Assembly: GCA_910591455.2 (NCBI GenBank)
Contig: OU342821.1
Location: forward strand, 13,455,787 to 13,519,786
Length of the DNA: 64,000 nucleotides
Reading direction: 5' to 3'
Source of the DNA: Pholis gunnellus
Taxonomy: Eukaryota; Chordata; Actinopteri; Perciformes; Pholidae
The position numbers and the translations under genes are program-made. Shown piece after piece: positions 1 to 14,066 of the stretch. Below the pieces are notes generated by a model. The model did not search any database and was not told where the DNA came from. It was given only the letters and a program-made list of their open reading frames with translations. Positions within the stretch are counted from its first letter, which is position 1, and every line of letters begins with the position of its first letter.

Positions 1-1277
1 GTTGAGATGATTGTGTTTGTCTGTGTGTGTACATGCGTTTTACTATAGATATGGTGCAAGTATCTGAGTGTGTGAATTGACCGTGTTTGGATTGTGTGTG
101 TGTAAGCAGCACTATTTCACAACTGTTGTGCAAATGCCGTCCTAGGTGAAAGTCACATTTACATAACCAGAAATGTTCACGCTGCACAGCAGTGGTTTCT
201 TTTGAGACGTGTTGGAAGTTTTAGTCTCTGTTTTCTTGGTTCCAATGAGCATGGACATTTTCTTTCTCTTTTCTATACTACATATTATATAGCACCAGTC
301 AAATTTTATGCAGAATTCAGACAGAAGTTTGGGATAAATTTGGCAAATTTCTCTGGTTTGATACGTTCTTCAGTGAATTGGGGCTCGTGTAGCTCCATAG
401 GCAGGGAATTAAAAACACCTGAGAACATCTGGAGTGTCTATTCATGCATACATATGTATAGTTGGAGATGCTCTACAACTGTTAGTGTTGACTCAGTATC
501 AGTGTAATCGCTGCAAAGACTTTTGAGTTCATGTCTTTTTTTTCTTTTTAGTAATTAGAATAAATGTTGCCTGCTGTATATGACACCATCTTGTGTTGGA
601 CAATTACCTCTTGAAGGGTATTGTCAGTGGTGGATAGTCGTCGACCCGTGTACAGAGACAGCAGCTGTGTGTGTCTCCTGCCTTTCATTGTCAAATGTTC
701 ATTGTCACACTGTGGAGAGAAAAAAACAAAACATTTCGCCATAGCAGCATTGAGAGGCTCTTGAGATAACGGAGTGAGAGAAAGGTTAAGGAATAGCGAG
801 AGAGCAAGAGTGCCAGAGAGAGAGAGAGAGAGAGAGAGTACCATGTTGTTCAATTAATCACTCCGGTATACATTTCTTTATCTACGAAACACATTAGACT
901 GGTTTCCATTTAAGTAAAGTGCTAATTTTAACAACATTTCAAGACAATACTATCACGCAAATATCAGGATCACTCCAGTCAGACTTCAAACAGTTCAAAA
1001 CTATGTAAAAAAACATGATGGAAATATGGCATTTCTGTTTGTTTCATTTGTTAATTTAAGGAATGTCGCTGTCTCCTTAACGCTCCCTGCAGATCTGATG
1101 TTTGTCTGCCTCTATTTTTAGTCTCTTCAGTGGAGCCTCAGTGGAAGTTCAAGTCAAATGTTTCATGATTGTCCCGATTTATTTGCTGTTTCCGTCGCAC
1201 TTTGTCGCATATTGATTTTATCGATATACTACCACCTCAGCCAAGCGTAAAAAACATTTGAATGTTTTTTTTTGCAG

Positions 1278-1313
1278 TGTTTCTGCTCAGATGGGCCCAT
1301 CTGAGCAGAAACA
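1278..1313. repeat. Perfect 36-bp palindrome
   Basis: Two 18-base arms (1278-1295 and 1296-1313) are exact reverse complements with no spacer, centred on GGGCCC. The left arm is TGTTTCTGCTCAGATGGG. Symmetry stops at the flanks (G 1277 against T 1314). Function unknown. Confidence 0.97.
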
Positions 1314-1925
1314 TCCATAGTAGCCCATCTGCTTTATAGGTTATTTTCCTCTGGAAATGTAAATGTCAAGAATATTGTGGCTGGCTATGACTCAACCATA
1401 TCTATATATTGTCATACAATACATATCTATATTGTCCTAGACCAATTCTGATTGTTTAAAGGACAATCTTCCCAAATAAATGACAAAAAAAAACATAACA
1501 TGACAAAAATAGGAGAGAAAAAAGTCAGCTGAGCTGTAAATACGTTATGCCACTGTCAGCTGTGATGACAAAAATGAATATGCTGCTTGCCGTTATGAAT
1601 CAAAGTTTTGTGTCACTGCATCCCAGGGAACGTTAGCTAGCCAAGTGACAAAACACTTGGGCCAGCTTGCGTGTTGCAGCACACGCGGCTCTATTCATAC
1701 AACAATTGAGGGTTTGCGTTGTTCCGGCGTTCTACGATTGCGCATTTCCCGTTCCACACTCCATTCCAGTTGTTGGCAATGCACCGCAACGTTGTTTGCC
1801 AGGAGTTCAACACCATGTTGCTCTCTTTGTATTCCTTTTAAAGACAAATTATTTAAATTTGAGTAACGGTGTGCTAGGTGAGCTATAGGGCACCGCTTCG
1901 TCTAAAATTGTTGAGGCATAAAGGC

Positions 1926-1939
1926 CCACTAGATGGCGC
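1926..1939 (+). promoter_or_regulatory. CTCF consensus match
   Basis: CCACTAGATGGCGC fits all 14 positions of the vertebrate CTCF core CCASYAGRKGGCRS. It is followed by T and C as in many bound sites. Occupancy cannot be judged from sequence. Confidence 0.55.
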
Positions 1940-3001
1940 TCTGACAACAACAATAGAAAACCTAGACAACAACAATGGGGAAAAAATGCTAGTAATTAAA
2001 TTGTAAAGTAAATTGATTCTTTGGTCAATAAAAGTATCATATAATAATGATGGCAGGAGGGGAAATATTAGTGTTCTGAAACTGTAAAGCTGCAGTGAGT
2101 GGCGTTATTTGTTTTTATTTAGGACATCATTGGTAAAAAGATACAAGCCTCGTTATGCGCTTTACAGAAAACTTCCTGGATTACCCGACACACGCTCCGA
2201 AGCCTCGGCACAGCACTAATGTATGTGTGCGGTAGGTCTTTATCTAGTGTTACGAACTTCTGACTTACAGACATGTTCTCAATCTTATCTTTTTAAAGTC
2301 CAATGCACTCACTCGGAAAACAAGCGAGTGTCAGACTCAGAGTTGTTTGAAAATTTTGAATTTAAGAAGAACTGAATTTAGAAATGTGGCTGCAAAACCA
2401 GGAAGTTTAGGGACATTCTCCAAATGAACAGTTGGTAACAAACATTTTACAGCATATGCCTTCGACACACAGATGAGTTCTTTGTGTTAAGGCCGGTAAT
2501 TAACAGACATTATATATAAATAATTCCTTCCTTTTAAGATGGTATGTTTTTATATATGTGGTATGGTTTCCTGCTTCATATGTTTTTACTCTATGACTTC
2601 ACAGCTGCATTGTGTGTGGCAGAGACCTGCATGTGAGTTTAAACTTAATACACGCGTTTGTGTGTGTTTACAATGGATATGTGGTCATTGTGTGCTTTGT
2701 GCATCCTGTGGGACCTTGCTGCACTGCCTTAATGTCTTGAGGGAGGTTGTCCAGGCACAAATGGACACAGATGTCAGACAATATTTACAGACACACACAC
2801 ACACACACACATCTGCAATCACGGAGACCAGTCATTATGTTCGGTGGACATACGCAGCACGCTCATGTTCTTCTCTCTGAGAGCTCGCTGCTCATTTGTC
2901 TCTTATCATTATCGCTATCTCCTCCCTCTCTCTCCTTTCCTCTCCCGCTTTCCTTCCCACTTGTTTGTGCAGCATGGGAGTCTACCTCCTTCTTAGCTCT
3001 T

Positions 3002-3120
<119 letters not shown>

Positions 3121-4310
3121 TCCCCTCTCTGTGCACACTTCAGTTGGCCTAGCCCACACTGACAGCGTCACACACACCAGCCCGGCCATCCAGCCACAAA
3201 CACTCACACAACAGTTTGACAGAGGAAGTAGGCCACTTAATGGGGATGTGTGGAGTGCCTGTATCTGCCTTTAGTGGATTGTAAACCTGGAACTGCTTCC
3301 TCTTGCCAGGTAGGGTTTACGTACCGTCACTTTATTTCTCATCTGTAGAGCGCATCTCATTTTGCGGAGCGCCTTCGTGCTAATTGATTTGATGGTGCTT
3401 TTCTCTGTCTTTGGGGACGACATTTTTGTTGTTGTTGTTGTAATAACTAAAAACTAATGTGGTTAGTGTGAGTTGCTGATATTGTGCTGCTGGAGGGCAG
3501 GGAGTGGTTTAGTCATACGGAGAGAAAAACAAGACAGAGAGATGGAAGGAAAGATAGGAAAAAGCAATAAAAGCTTATTTATCACAAGGCATCTCTACGA
3601 CACGCTTATATGAGGAGTTGGGTGTCTGCCTTTGTTTTATTCTCTCTCTATCACTCCATGCACTTATTTCGCTCCCTCACATATAGCTTTAATAGCTTTC
3701 TTTAATATAATTACCCCTGTTATATCGCCCCCCTCATAGTAATCAAGAGTTGTAGACAGTATTTCCCAAACAACAGATTGTTTACCACCCCCCGTTTGGC
3801 GATTTTATTTTATTTCGATTTCGTTTCTTCTCTGGCTGTGTGCCGGTGACATCATTCAGCCCTCCACATGGCTGGGGTGAAAAACAGGGAGACTGAGAGA
3901 GAGGAGCATATAGGGAGATTGCCGTTAAAACACACTCAGAGCCAAGCTGAATGTGATCGAGGGAGCAAACAGAGGAGAACAACAGGAAGCACACTGGGGA
4001 AAATTGCTTTTTTCTCTTCCTCATGAGTGGAATTGAAGGTTTTTACTCTTCTTAGAAGGAGAGAGAGAGAATTAGATGCAGGGGTGTGTAATTGATGGTA
4101 CTGCCTGTTCATACATACACGGGGAGATGATCAATAATGCCGAGTTTAGGAAAATATTACTTGTGTTTGAATGAATGTGGTGTAAAGATGTATGACGTTT
4201 AAGAAGTTTATTTTTTAAGTGAGGTATAAAGGTAGAGCATTTTCCTTCTCTCCTCTGTCATCAACCTCGATCTTGCCCCTGTCCTTGATCAATAGTTGAC
4301 AATGTCCATG

Positions 4311-4311
<1 letters not shown>

Positions 4312-4367
<56 letters not shown>
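4312..4367. repeat. (CA)n microsatellite
   Basis: Pure CA repeat of about 56 bases. Confidence 0.97.
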
Positions 4368-4368
<1 letters not shown>

Positions 4369-7300
4369 GACTGACTGTGATTTATCAGCTGGTGTTACAC
4401 CGCTAGCCCCAGCTTGAACAAATTAGATGTTTGTTATTTGTTATAACCTTTGAAAAAACAATGTCACACACATCACAACCTCCTGTGACAAACATGCACA
4501 CGCACAAAAGACACAAAGGAAACAAAAGATAGACGCATCTTCTCTCTCCACCCTCTTACTCACACAAACACGCGTCTCTCTTTGCTCCCTCTCTAAAGGC
4601 CTTTTCCAGTGTTTTTCAGTGGTCACATTGTCTTCAGCTGCCTGGCATCACAGGGCACGTTACGTAAATGACATTTTCTCTCTGAACCCTCAGCTTCTAT
4701 CAATAATGCCTTTGCATCGTTGGATGTGACACACACACACACACCCAAAAAACCCCAACCCCATCCCATTTCTCCCCTATCCCTGCTGTGATGGCCTGTG
4801 CCTGGTTCCTGTGAGAGAATGAGTCTTGATTCTTCCAGAGGTTTTGTAGGAGCGGCAGTGCTCCATGTTACTCTTTAAATGAGCGAGATTGACACTTAAA
4901 ACTGAAACACTCACACGTACAGTACAGGAAAACTACGTCATCAGCTCTCAGTTTGAGCTGAAATATAAATGGGAATTTCATGCGAATAAACCGCAGCTGA
5001 TATCTTCGAGGTTTAAGTCTGCTGCCAAGTCAAAGCTATTCTGCTTCGATTAGTGTTGCTGACACACTGAATATCCCTGCTACCCTGCAGCACCGGTATA
5101 TGAATAGCAGGATTATTATGCACATATGAGTGGATGCACTTTAATTTTACGATGATCATTTTGCCAGTTTTGCTTTTTACTTTACTTGGTGGCTGAAAGC
5201 ATTTGTATTACTCTCTTAAGCAATGGTCTTTTGCATCTTTCATGATTCAGTTAAAAAGATTCAGCCCACTTTTATGTCCGCTGTGGTCACCTGACATCTT
5301 GTCCTCTTGTTTTTCTTTTGATCTGCAGACCCCACTTGTTCCCTCACTTCCTTTTCCATTTTGGGGTTTTCCCCTCGGCCTGATCACAATGGAGGGGTCT
5401 GACAGATAAATGACTATTACCCGCCACATCGCTCGTCTTTCAGTGAAATCGAGGGCAAAAGAGGCCGGTGCATCGCGGTGCATGTAATGAGGTCATTCAG
5501 GGATTGATCATCTAGATGGTCTGGTCACTTAATGAGTTATTGGTATTACACAAAGCAATAATGGCTCTTAAATCTTCAGACTGCAGATTGTCCTGGAAAG
5601 TGCATGTCAAAACATGCTTAATATATATTTAGTTGGCGTGGACATGCACGCATAGATACACACACACACAAGCCTATAGCTTGCCTTCCCGTCAGTCGTG
5701 CTCACTCTTTTTTTTTTCACAGAAGCAGCAAAGATCAGGATGATTCAAATATCAGATACGAGCTTACATATGCACCTCTTCCAAATTAGATAGGACACCG
5801 TGTGTCTTTTGTGATATATGACCTGTGATTGCAGCGAGGTAGAAAATGATCCTTGTGTACGTGTGTAGGTGAGTTTATATAATAACCTGTGACGTGGGAT
5901 GGAGCAAATTATTTCACTTATAGGCAAATACAGTGAGACTTCACAAGTACTAGAAAACAACTTTGGTATCGCTGTTGAGGGAGATAACAAGCAGCATCGC
6001 ACCCCCAAGGAGGCTTATTGTCTCAGAAACACAGACACACGTCCACACTTGTGTCACACTGATGTTTTGTTTTTTTGGATAAATATTCAGATTCTTTTGT
6101 TCCTTGGACTGTTACGGCCCAGGAAGAGCCCAAGATCCTTGTTGTTATTGAATCCTTTGACCTTCTTTATCCTTCTCCTGCTCTTTATTTTGTTCCTCTC
6201 ATTCCCTCTTTCTAACATTTGGAGCTCCTCTTCTGATAAAACTGTTTCATCTACTTGAAGCGTAAATAGTGTGACTTTCACTTCCTGAAATAATAATTTG
6301 AGGAATATAGATGCCAGTGTTGGAAAGTTAATTAAGTATTTGTGCTAATATACATACTGGACCTTTCATTTATCTGACAGCTATAGTTCCTCTGCAAAAT
6401 AAGATAGTATCCTACATATATGATGTCTACTTGCTTGTTAGACATATATAATAATGGTCCAATAATGTAATATAGCATAATATAACTATTCCTAGTGAGT
6501 ACTTTTATTTTTTATCGTGTATTGCTGCTTTTATTTTTAGTAAAGGATCCGAGTTCTGCAAAGGTAAAGATGTTGTCAATGCAAGGTACCTGAATTCACA
6601 TATTCTTTCTTAAATCTACCATTCATTGCAATACATAATTAATAGGGAGGCAGGTTAAATGCATAAAATAAATCTAAACTAGAAGGGCCTGGCGCTCTGC
6701 AAACACAATTGGCAGGGTTGGTGGATGGGAAGCTGTTGAGGGATCGTACCCTTGTTGCTAAGATCGAGGGAAGACCTCCATTCCATGCAAGCTGAATTGG
6801 TCATTACAAATTGGGTGAAAAGGGAAAGCATGCAGACAAAACCCCAGAGTTAAAACACAAATCTCAACTTTGGAAAATGACAAATCAGCATGCTACATAT
6901 GCTGTAGATATAAATAGTGTAAGTAAAATGACAACAAGGGTTACAGTGTCCAGTTGGATTGACTTTGTTCCTCTTTCTTGTCATCACTCGTTTCCTTTTA
7001 TGTTTTCCCTTCGGGCTCTGTAAGCATGCAGTCTGATCTAGTCTTCGCTGACCTTACATGTTCTTTGGAGAAATCAATATGTCAGTGAGTAAAGAAAACA
7101 AAAGAACAGGGTAAACAAGAGTAATGCAGACTGATTGGTCGGAGTTAATTCCCTCAGACATCCTTCCAGCCAAATTGCTGTCGCACACGTCCACCGCTGA
7201 AGAGAGGGGATGCGGAGGGAGCGGTGAAGAGGAAGACAAAGAGAGACCATGTTCTTTTAAAACAGCATTGATAATTGAGTTGAGCTGGATTCATTGAGTT

Positions 7301-10300
7301 TGGAAGTGGACTTGGCAAGTGTAACGGTGGAACCATTTAACCATATGTATTACACTAAGAGAAGCAAAGGGAAGACTTTAATCAATCAATCAATAACCAA
7401 TCTTTAATGTAATGCCTTACTTAAAATAAACCAGGACACAGGAAATTAAAGAGAAAAGGAGGAAAAGGAAGGAAAAGAGATGAAGATGAAAGATGGCACT
7501 CTGAAAATGAGATGCTGGAGGGGCTGGACAGGAGCTACGATGACAGCGTTCACAGGTATACATCTCTTGCTTTTGGAGAACGCACGGCACAGCTGCTCCC
7601 CTGGAATGGGTCTCCCGTTGCCTCAGTAACCGCGGGACAGAGTTCACGTTATTGCTCCCGGGTGACTGTCCACAAGTCTGTGTTTCCCTGCAGCTTCATC
7701 CTTATGAGGATATGTTGACCTTCAGAATGACAGTATTTCTTTTTGGGGGGGGGGCAAATGAAGGTCCTTGTTGTCAGTCTTCATTTCGTCAGTGAGATTT
7801 TTTTGTTGTAAATATGACTTCAGGGTATCGACTGATCAGATCACACCTGGTTTCTTTCATGTTTCTTTCCCATCCTGGTGACACAGTTACACCAAATAGG
7901 AGTCATTTGGCTGGTGTCACTGGCAGGTTTAACTTGTGTGGTATTCTTTATATCTGGATGTAGTTTCTGAGCTCTGTTTTTGTTTGTGCACAATTATATG
8001 TCACAGAAGGCAGGAAATAAGGTCAAGGGAAGCTTCCTTCTAGGTCCACTTTAAAAATATTCCTATTTTGAGACTCCCAAAACTGAAAAGTATTTAACAT
8101 CTGTTACTTGTGGCATAGCATTTCTCTGTGTTCAAAAGAGTCTGTCTGCACCTAAGCATTGATGTTATATAGTTGTTTTTTTTTAACTAAGCTTTAACAC
8201 CCCCAAATTATCCTTTTGTTTGACTTTTTCCTGATTTTTGTCTTTTTTAAATCTTTGAACCCATCTGAAGCACAAATGTTAACCTGCTGGCGGCGCTAGC
8301 TTCAAAGTCAGGGAACCGCTTAAGTGATTCGTCATGAGTACGATTCATCCTCTAAGGATAATGAATGTTGTTAAATAAATTGGGCATTTTGCATTTGTTT
8401 GACAGAGACAGTAGACATCTGACAGAAAAGTGCACCTTTCTTGGCACTATGTTTATAAAGTATATTATAAAATGACGTAAAGGGACTTGCAACATGTAGC
8501 GGAAGAATTGTCACCAGCCACTACGGCCGCCTTCTGTCCTTAAACATAATTAACTGGCATTATCTCTAACGTGATGACGCATTGGTCAACAAGGCATTAA
8601 ATCACATCTTCTCAGTCAGCTGAGTTGCTTTTTGACTCTTGACCTCGATGACAAACTCACACACTTCCAAGAATATGTTTGGAAACTCATGTTCACACAA
8701 TTTGTTTAATTATTCTCGGTAGTTTGTGTTAATGTGTCTGTTTTGAAATGTTTCCTGGGCCGGGTTAGTGGTATGTGTGTCAGGTGATCATTTGCTAGTT
8801 AGATGGATTTCAGGTTCAAGTTCTAATCCAGACTAAAATCAACACAGTTTTAACTGAGAAAAGTGAAGGACAGATGGCAAAAGAAACGCAATCTATATGT
8901 GAATGCGTTAATTTACAGGCTTTTGATGTCACTGGTAAAATAAATCCTGTTTGGTCTCCTACATGCGCACCTCAATTAACGGCGCAGTCTAATAGCATTC
9001 TAACAGCACCATAAGTTACATTTATACAACCACAGTAACACAACATCTGCATATATTATCTTATATCACATATTCACATCATATATTCACTGAAATGAAA
9101 GAAATGAAATGAAAAAAAGAAATGAAAGCAAGACTTCTTACCCCTTTCAATTATTCATGCCATTTTTAAAAAATGTACTCCCAAGTCCGTTTTACACCGC
9201 TGGGGTTGCAGCTGAAAGAATAAGGCTAGAATTGTCATGCAAGCCGTCATTTCCCCAAGGGGCATTGTTAATCTAGCCTAGTCTATTCTGTGATACATCG
9301 AAGCAACACATGAACTTAACGGAACACAAAGATGTAATTATAGTCAGAACTACTCGTGCCTTAGTTGGGGTAGTGATATTATAAGCCTGTTAATTTAAAC
9401 ATTCACACAGTTCAACGGCAGCTGTCCTTCCTTGCAACTGTGTTGATTATGTGTTTGACTTCTTCACATTTTGAGAATAATTTAGTTTGCACTGTGTTAG
9501 TTGAATATGCTGCTCTGGTGCCAGTAGACGTACGCACTCGTAACCAGATTAGGAAACGCTGGTTGCCTTACCAAGTTGATAACAACCATCGAAGGACAGG
9601 TTAGGGGGGGATTGTGTTTGTTAATTAGCTAAGCCAAAAGACAAAAAGATATCCTGGGTATGTTGAACTCATTTTGTAGTGCTGTCCATGGTCCACTGAC
9701 ATCAAAAACAAACAGAAGATGGACATTTTCCAAGATCTCCTTTGCTGTTTTATTTCTTTCTCTCTGCCGTCGTCCACTAACTCATCTAATTTCCATGTCG
9801 TTGCCATTCACTGACTCCCCTCCTCCCTTCTGCTTGTCTTATTCACTTTGTCTCCTCCATCTATTCAATCTCTTACCCTGCATCCCACTCTCCCTTTTAG
9901 CGCTCGGTTTGTTTCCTTGCTTAATTGAGGCAATGCAAGAGATTGTATTGTCTTGAATCATTGATGACTGAGCCGTATTTGAGTACAAGAGTGTATTTTT
10001 TGTGTGTGTTGCACTAGCATGTAAACATGCATATAAACCTAAGGACATTACCCATTAGCGTGTGTCTATTCATTCATCTTTTGAAGCAGGCATAAAGAGT
10101 GTTGGCAATGTGGTAAATGTAATAATGGGGAAAATGTCTTGAAGATGAAGTTTGATGATATGCCTGTTGTTTTCATATCTTCAGATTAAACATGAGCACA
10201 GGCCTGAAAGACAGGGGGTTCATTTAAAGCTGCTTGATTTGTGCGTTTGTGTTACTGTGTGTATGTGTCGACTGTAGAGAGTGTGAGAAGGGACAAGTGT

Positions 10301-13054
10301 ATCTGACAGGACAGGTGGCTCCATTGTGTCTCAGGCCATGAATTCAACCGTCAGGCGTTTGTGTATGTAAGACAGGGAAAGAGGGATGGAGTTCAGCGGA
10401 GTTGAGAAAAAGAAAGAGGAAACACTGTCTGTGTACACCTCACATTTAAATGTATGATGGATAGAACTGTTGTCATGATTTTTCAAAGCGTTCATACTAT
10501 CACAGGCCTCATAAAATGTCATTTTTCTGATCACTTTGACTTGGATATCAATGGACAAAGAAAGAAGGAGAAAAGGAAGGGCAGAAAAGGGATAAAAGAG
10601 TCTTTACTTCCACTTTCCTCCATGGGTGCTTCAATAAAAGCGCCTTTCATTATAAAACTACCCCTCATACACCCAGTGCATCAGTAAGAAGCCCTGATGT
10701 CTTGGTTGTAACAGTGAACCATTTAGATTGGATCACAGGAAGGTTAAGAGGTAGTTGGAAGAGAAAATGAGAGGTCCGGGTCACCTCGGGGCAGTTGTAT
10801 ATCTCCATGAACATCAGAACAAGTCAAGTTTATATTTATATTTATATTTATAGTCCTGAGTCAACGCTCTTGTCTCAAAAGACTTCACTGAAGCCACATT
10901 GGAAAAATGGTAAATGGAACCAACACCACCAAAACAAGCACACAAGCAAAAGGTCTGAATAACCCCGGGTTGGGCTTCTCAAAGACAAACAGTTTAGTAG
11001 AGAGCAAAGGGTGCCAATGTGTGAACCACTAAAAGTCAAACATAAACAAAATGCACACGAAAAAAAAACATGTGACTGTTGGCGTAACATCTGAGTCTGG
11101 TGCAAGTCATCCCAGGTAAAGGTTTGCAAGGGACTGTTTGGGCTGATGGGTCAATATAGTGGTATGTTTTTAATTGCCAGATTTGCAGATAGTTTCATTG
11201 AGTGATAGTGTGCATGCACAAAAGAAACGGGCTCAGAACAGAGCCTTGAGGCTCTCCACAGCCCATATTACAAGAAAATGAAGTGATGTCGTTGCAGGAG
11301 GTGTATACGTACTGTATATAGATGCACATATACGGTGTGACATTCCCTCTGCGCTTTGCTGTTGCCTAGCTGGGGCACACTTTGTGGGCAGATTTCCTCT
11401 CACCACACGTCTCTCGGTTGTGTTTTTTGGTTCCTCTCTCTAGTATTTGTCTGTTAGACTGGGAACGACAACGGAAGAAACACGGGTATTCTAAGAACTG
11501 AGCCGTGACATCCGGACTGAAGCTATTTGCAGAGTTCATGAATACAGGTCAAAGGTTTATAGAAAGGTTTAATCAAGACAACAGTATCTGGGAGGCTAAT
11601 GAGAGCTGCATGACGACACAAACCGCTTGTGAAATTTCATGAGAGCCGTCGAAGAGGAGGCTGCATTATCTCCAATTAGAGCAGAGCGTCTTGTGACTGC
11701 AGCTTGTCATCATGGGTTAACTTGAGCAGCACAATGAGGTCCTTCACAAGACTCGCTGCAGACTTAAAGAAGATAGAATTGCCTTTGTTAACTGAGGACT
11801 TGTGATTTCATAAACCCACCCATGAATATTTTGGGTACAGCAGTTTATTTTCATGGTCTATATATAGGAGTTCACATTCATGTCAGATCTCCATGTTCAA
11901 ATTCACTTTATAAACCTACTTCAAAGTGATAACACAACGTTCCCCTAACTTAATATCACTAATGCGGTTTGCTTCCCATTTCCTTAATGCTGCACGCTGA
12001 GTGAGCTTAAGGCTCCCTCTTTCTGTTCAGTTGAAATAATATAGTTAGCGTCACTTCTTTACTTCTCTCTTCTCTGTCCCTGTTTTGCTTCACAAAAATA
12101 AGATCAGTCCAACTTGATTTCATCCTTGACGTCTTCTTTACCTTTTGCCGTACCGTTGTTGGCAATTATTATCGATTCGTCTTTGGTTACCTTACACTAC
12201 GATGTGTTGGATTCTGCATTAGAACGTGACGCCAGGGCTGCTGACCGAGTGTCAGTATGTGACGAGTCGGGGTGAGAACGCATTGGATCGAAACACATCA
12301 GCTTTAGCATCTGATCACGCTCTTTCTCTTCTTTAGCTAACACCGTTAATGTCACTTATTCTACTTGTCGTCTTTGGTTGAACTGAATGCCAAATGATTG
12401 TTTTATTTAAAAACATGTAAAACATGGGTCAGAATTTCAGCAGCAAAGCTTATCTTTTCTAACTTTGTGAGCTTCATGAGTTCAAAAGTGCATATTATTA
12501 AATTGACTCGGTTGTTTTTCACACAGGGAATTTCAAGATTTCTTTTGTTTCCGTTTCTCTTTTTTGTACTTTTTTCGTTTTTTGACCCCAAGCAACTTCC
12601 TGTGTTGAAACTCTAGCTTGGTTTGGTTTTCAACCCACCTTACCCCACTTGTGTTTTACCTGTTTGTTTGAACCAGTGCATCCTCTCAGTATTTATTCAT
12701 GTTCTCCTTTGAGCCGTGTTTACTGGAGTACAGCCGACGCACTTTGAATATCTACAACATGGCTCCTTCGTCAGAAATACACAGGTGCCAAAATCACCAA
12801 GTTTATACATGACATCTATGTGAATGGGAAAAAAAAAAGTTTACTGCATAACTTTATAAAGTTTTGTGATCTTTAGTAAAATTTTGAAAATGCATTTCTT
12901 TGGGTTTGAACAATGTCGGCCCACTCAAACTGCATTATTAATGATCCACCCACTGAGGGCTCTGTGGGTTGCAATAGGTTAAAGCAGCATTTAAAACCAG
13001 TAGATTTTGGGAGGGAGGTAATGCTAAAAGCAGAGGGTGAGGACGGACAGTGTG

Positions 13055-13093
<39 letters not shown>
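13055..13093. repeat. (GT)n microsatellite
   Basis: GT repeat of about 39 bases, about 1 kb before the large RGS3 exon. Confidence 0.96.
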
Positions 13094-13094
<1 letters not shown>

Positions 13095-14066
13095 ACACGT
13101 GCACATTTGTGCGTGACAGGGATATTGTGTTTTTGGCCCTGGGAGGCGAGTGAGGGCAGTGGAGGGCTTGTGTGGTCATTTGGGCTGGATAGAAATGGTC
13201 AGTGTGTTGAAATGATAGTGTCAAGTATAGGTTTGAGATCCCAGAAGAGCTGCCTTAAAGTTAAAAGAATAAAGAACGGACTAAGAAGATCAGGCCTTTT
13301 AAAAGAGAGCTGATTTACTAGATAGCCCTCTATCGGATCTAACAATAGCAGGAGCATATCAGAGAATCAATAGATGGGTGAACAGATGGTTGGCTAAGAC
13401 ATTGTAGCAATAATCTCATCCATTTCTTCAAGAGTTTTGGTGTTTGTTTGACTGAATCAGTGCAACAAGCTCAAGTGTGGTATAGTAGCTACAGCAGCCC
13501 GTAACACATAATTGAACTCACTGGCACTGATACAACGTGGTGTCTAGCAGGTCAGTCTGTCGTCGGCCTTATGAGCAAAAATTAGCAACAGTTTGTTTTA
13601 TATATCGTGTAGTGAAATACACCGCACTTTGCATCTACAACGCCTCATTCAGCCCTGATGGAAAGACATTGTTCCTATTCCTGTCATTCACCCCGTTTGA
13701 CAACATCCACAACGTGCTTCGTGATGCCATGCTTGTAGAAGTTCCCGTCATGAATGACTGTATGCTGTGATCCGGCAGTGCTATCATCACTTAATATTGT
13801 GCCCTTCTCAACAGACACAAACGTCATCTACTCTGCTGCTGGCATTGCTGCTCGATCGCCCCAGCATGACGGAGATATTTCAAAACCAAATTCAATGACT
13901 GCTAATGAAATAGTTGTGATAAGTGGATTTGCTCAGGGCAGCACAGTAAATCTCAATCATGCCGCGTTAAACTTGTTAGATTTACGTATATACCGTGCGT
14001 CAATTGTCCAAACGGTTTTGACTAACTGTTCTCTCCCTCTCTGCCTTCCTCTGTTCCCCTCTCTAG

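Noticed and set aside
5337..5409. Open frame after a CTGCAG acceptor-like site
   Set aside because: No donor before the stop and no recognisable protein.
7512..7555. Possible short exon ending at GTATAC donor (MLEGLDRSYDDSVHR)
   Set aside because: No acceptor pyrimidine tract upstream (purine-rich instead), and the phase does not fit the phase-0 entry of exon 14067.
8757..8830. tRNA-like arrangement (GGTTAGTGGT and GGTTCAAGTTC boxes)
   Set aside because: The B box is imperfect and I could not form a cloverleaf with an acceptor stem; at most a decayed tRNA-derived repeat.
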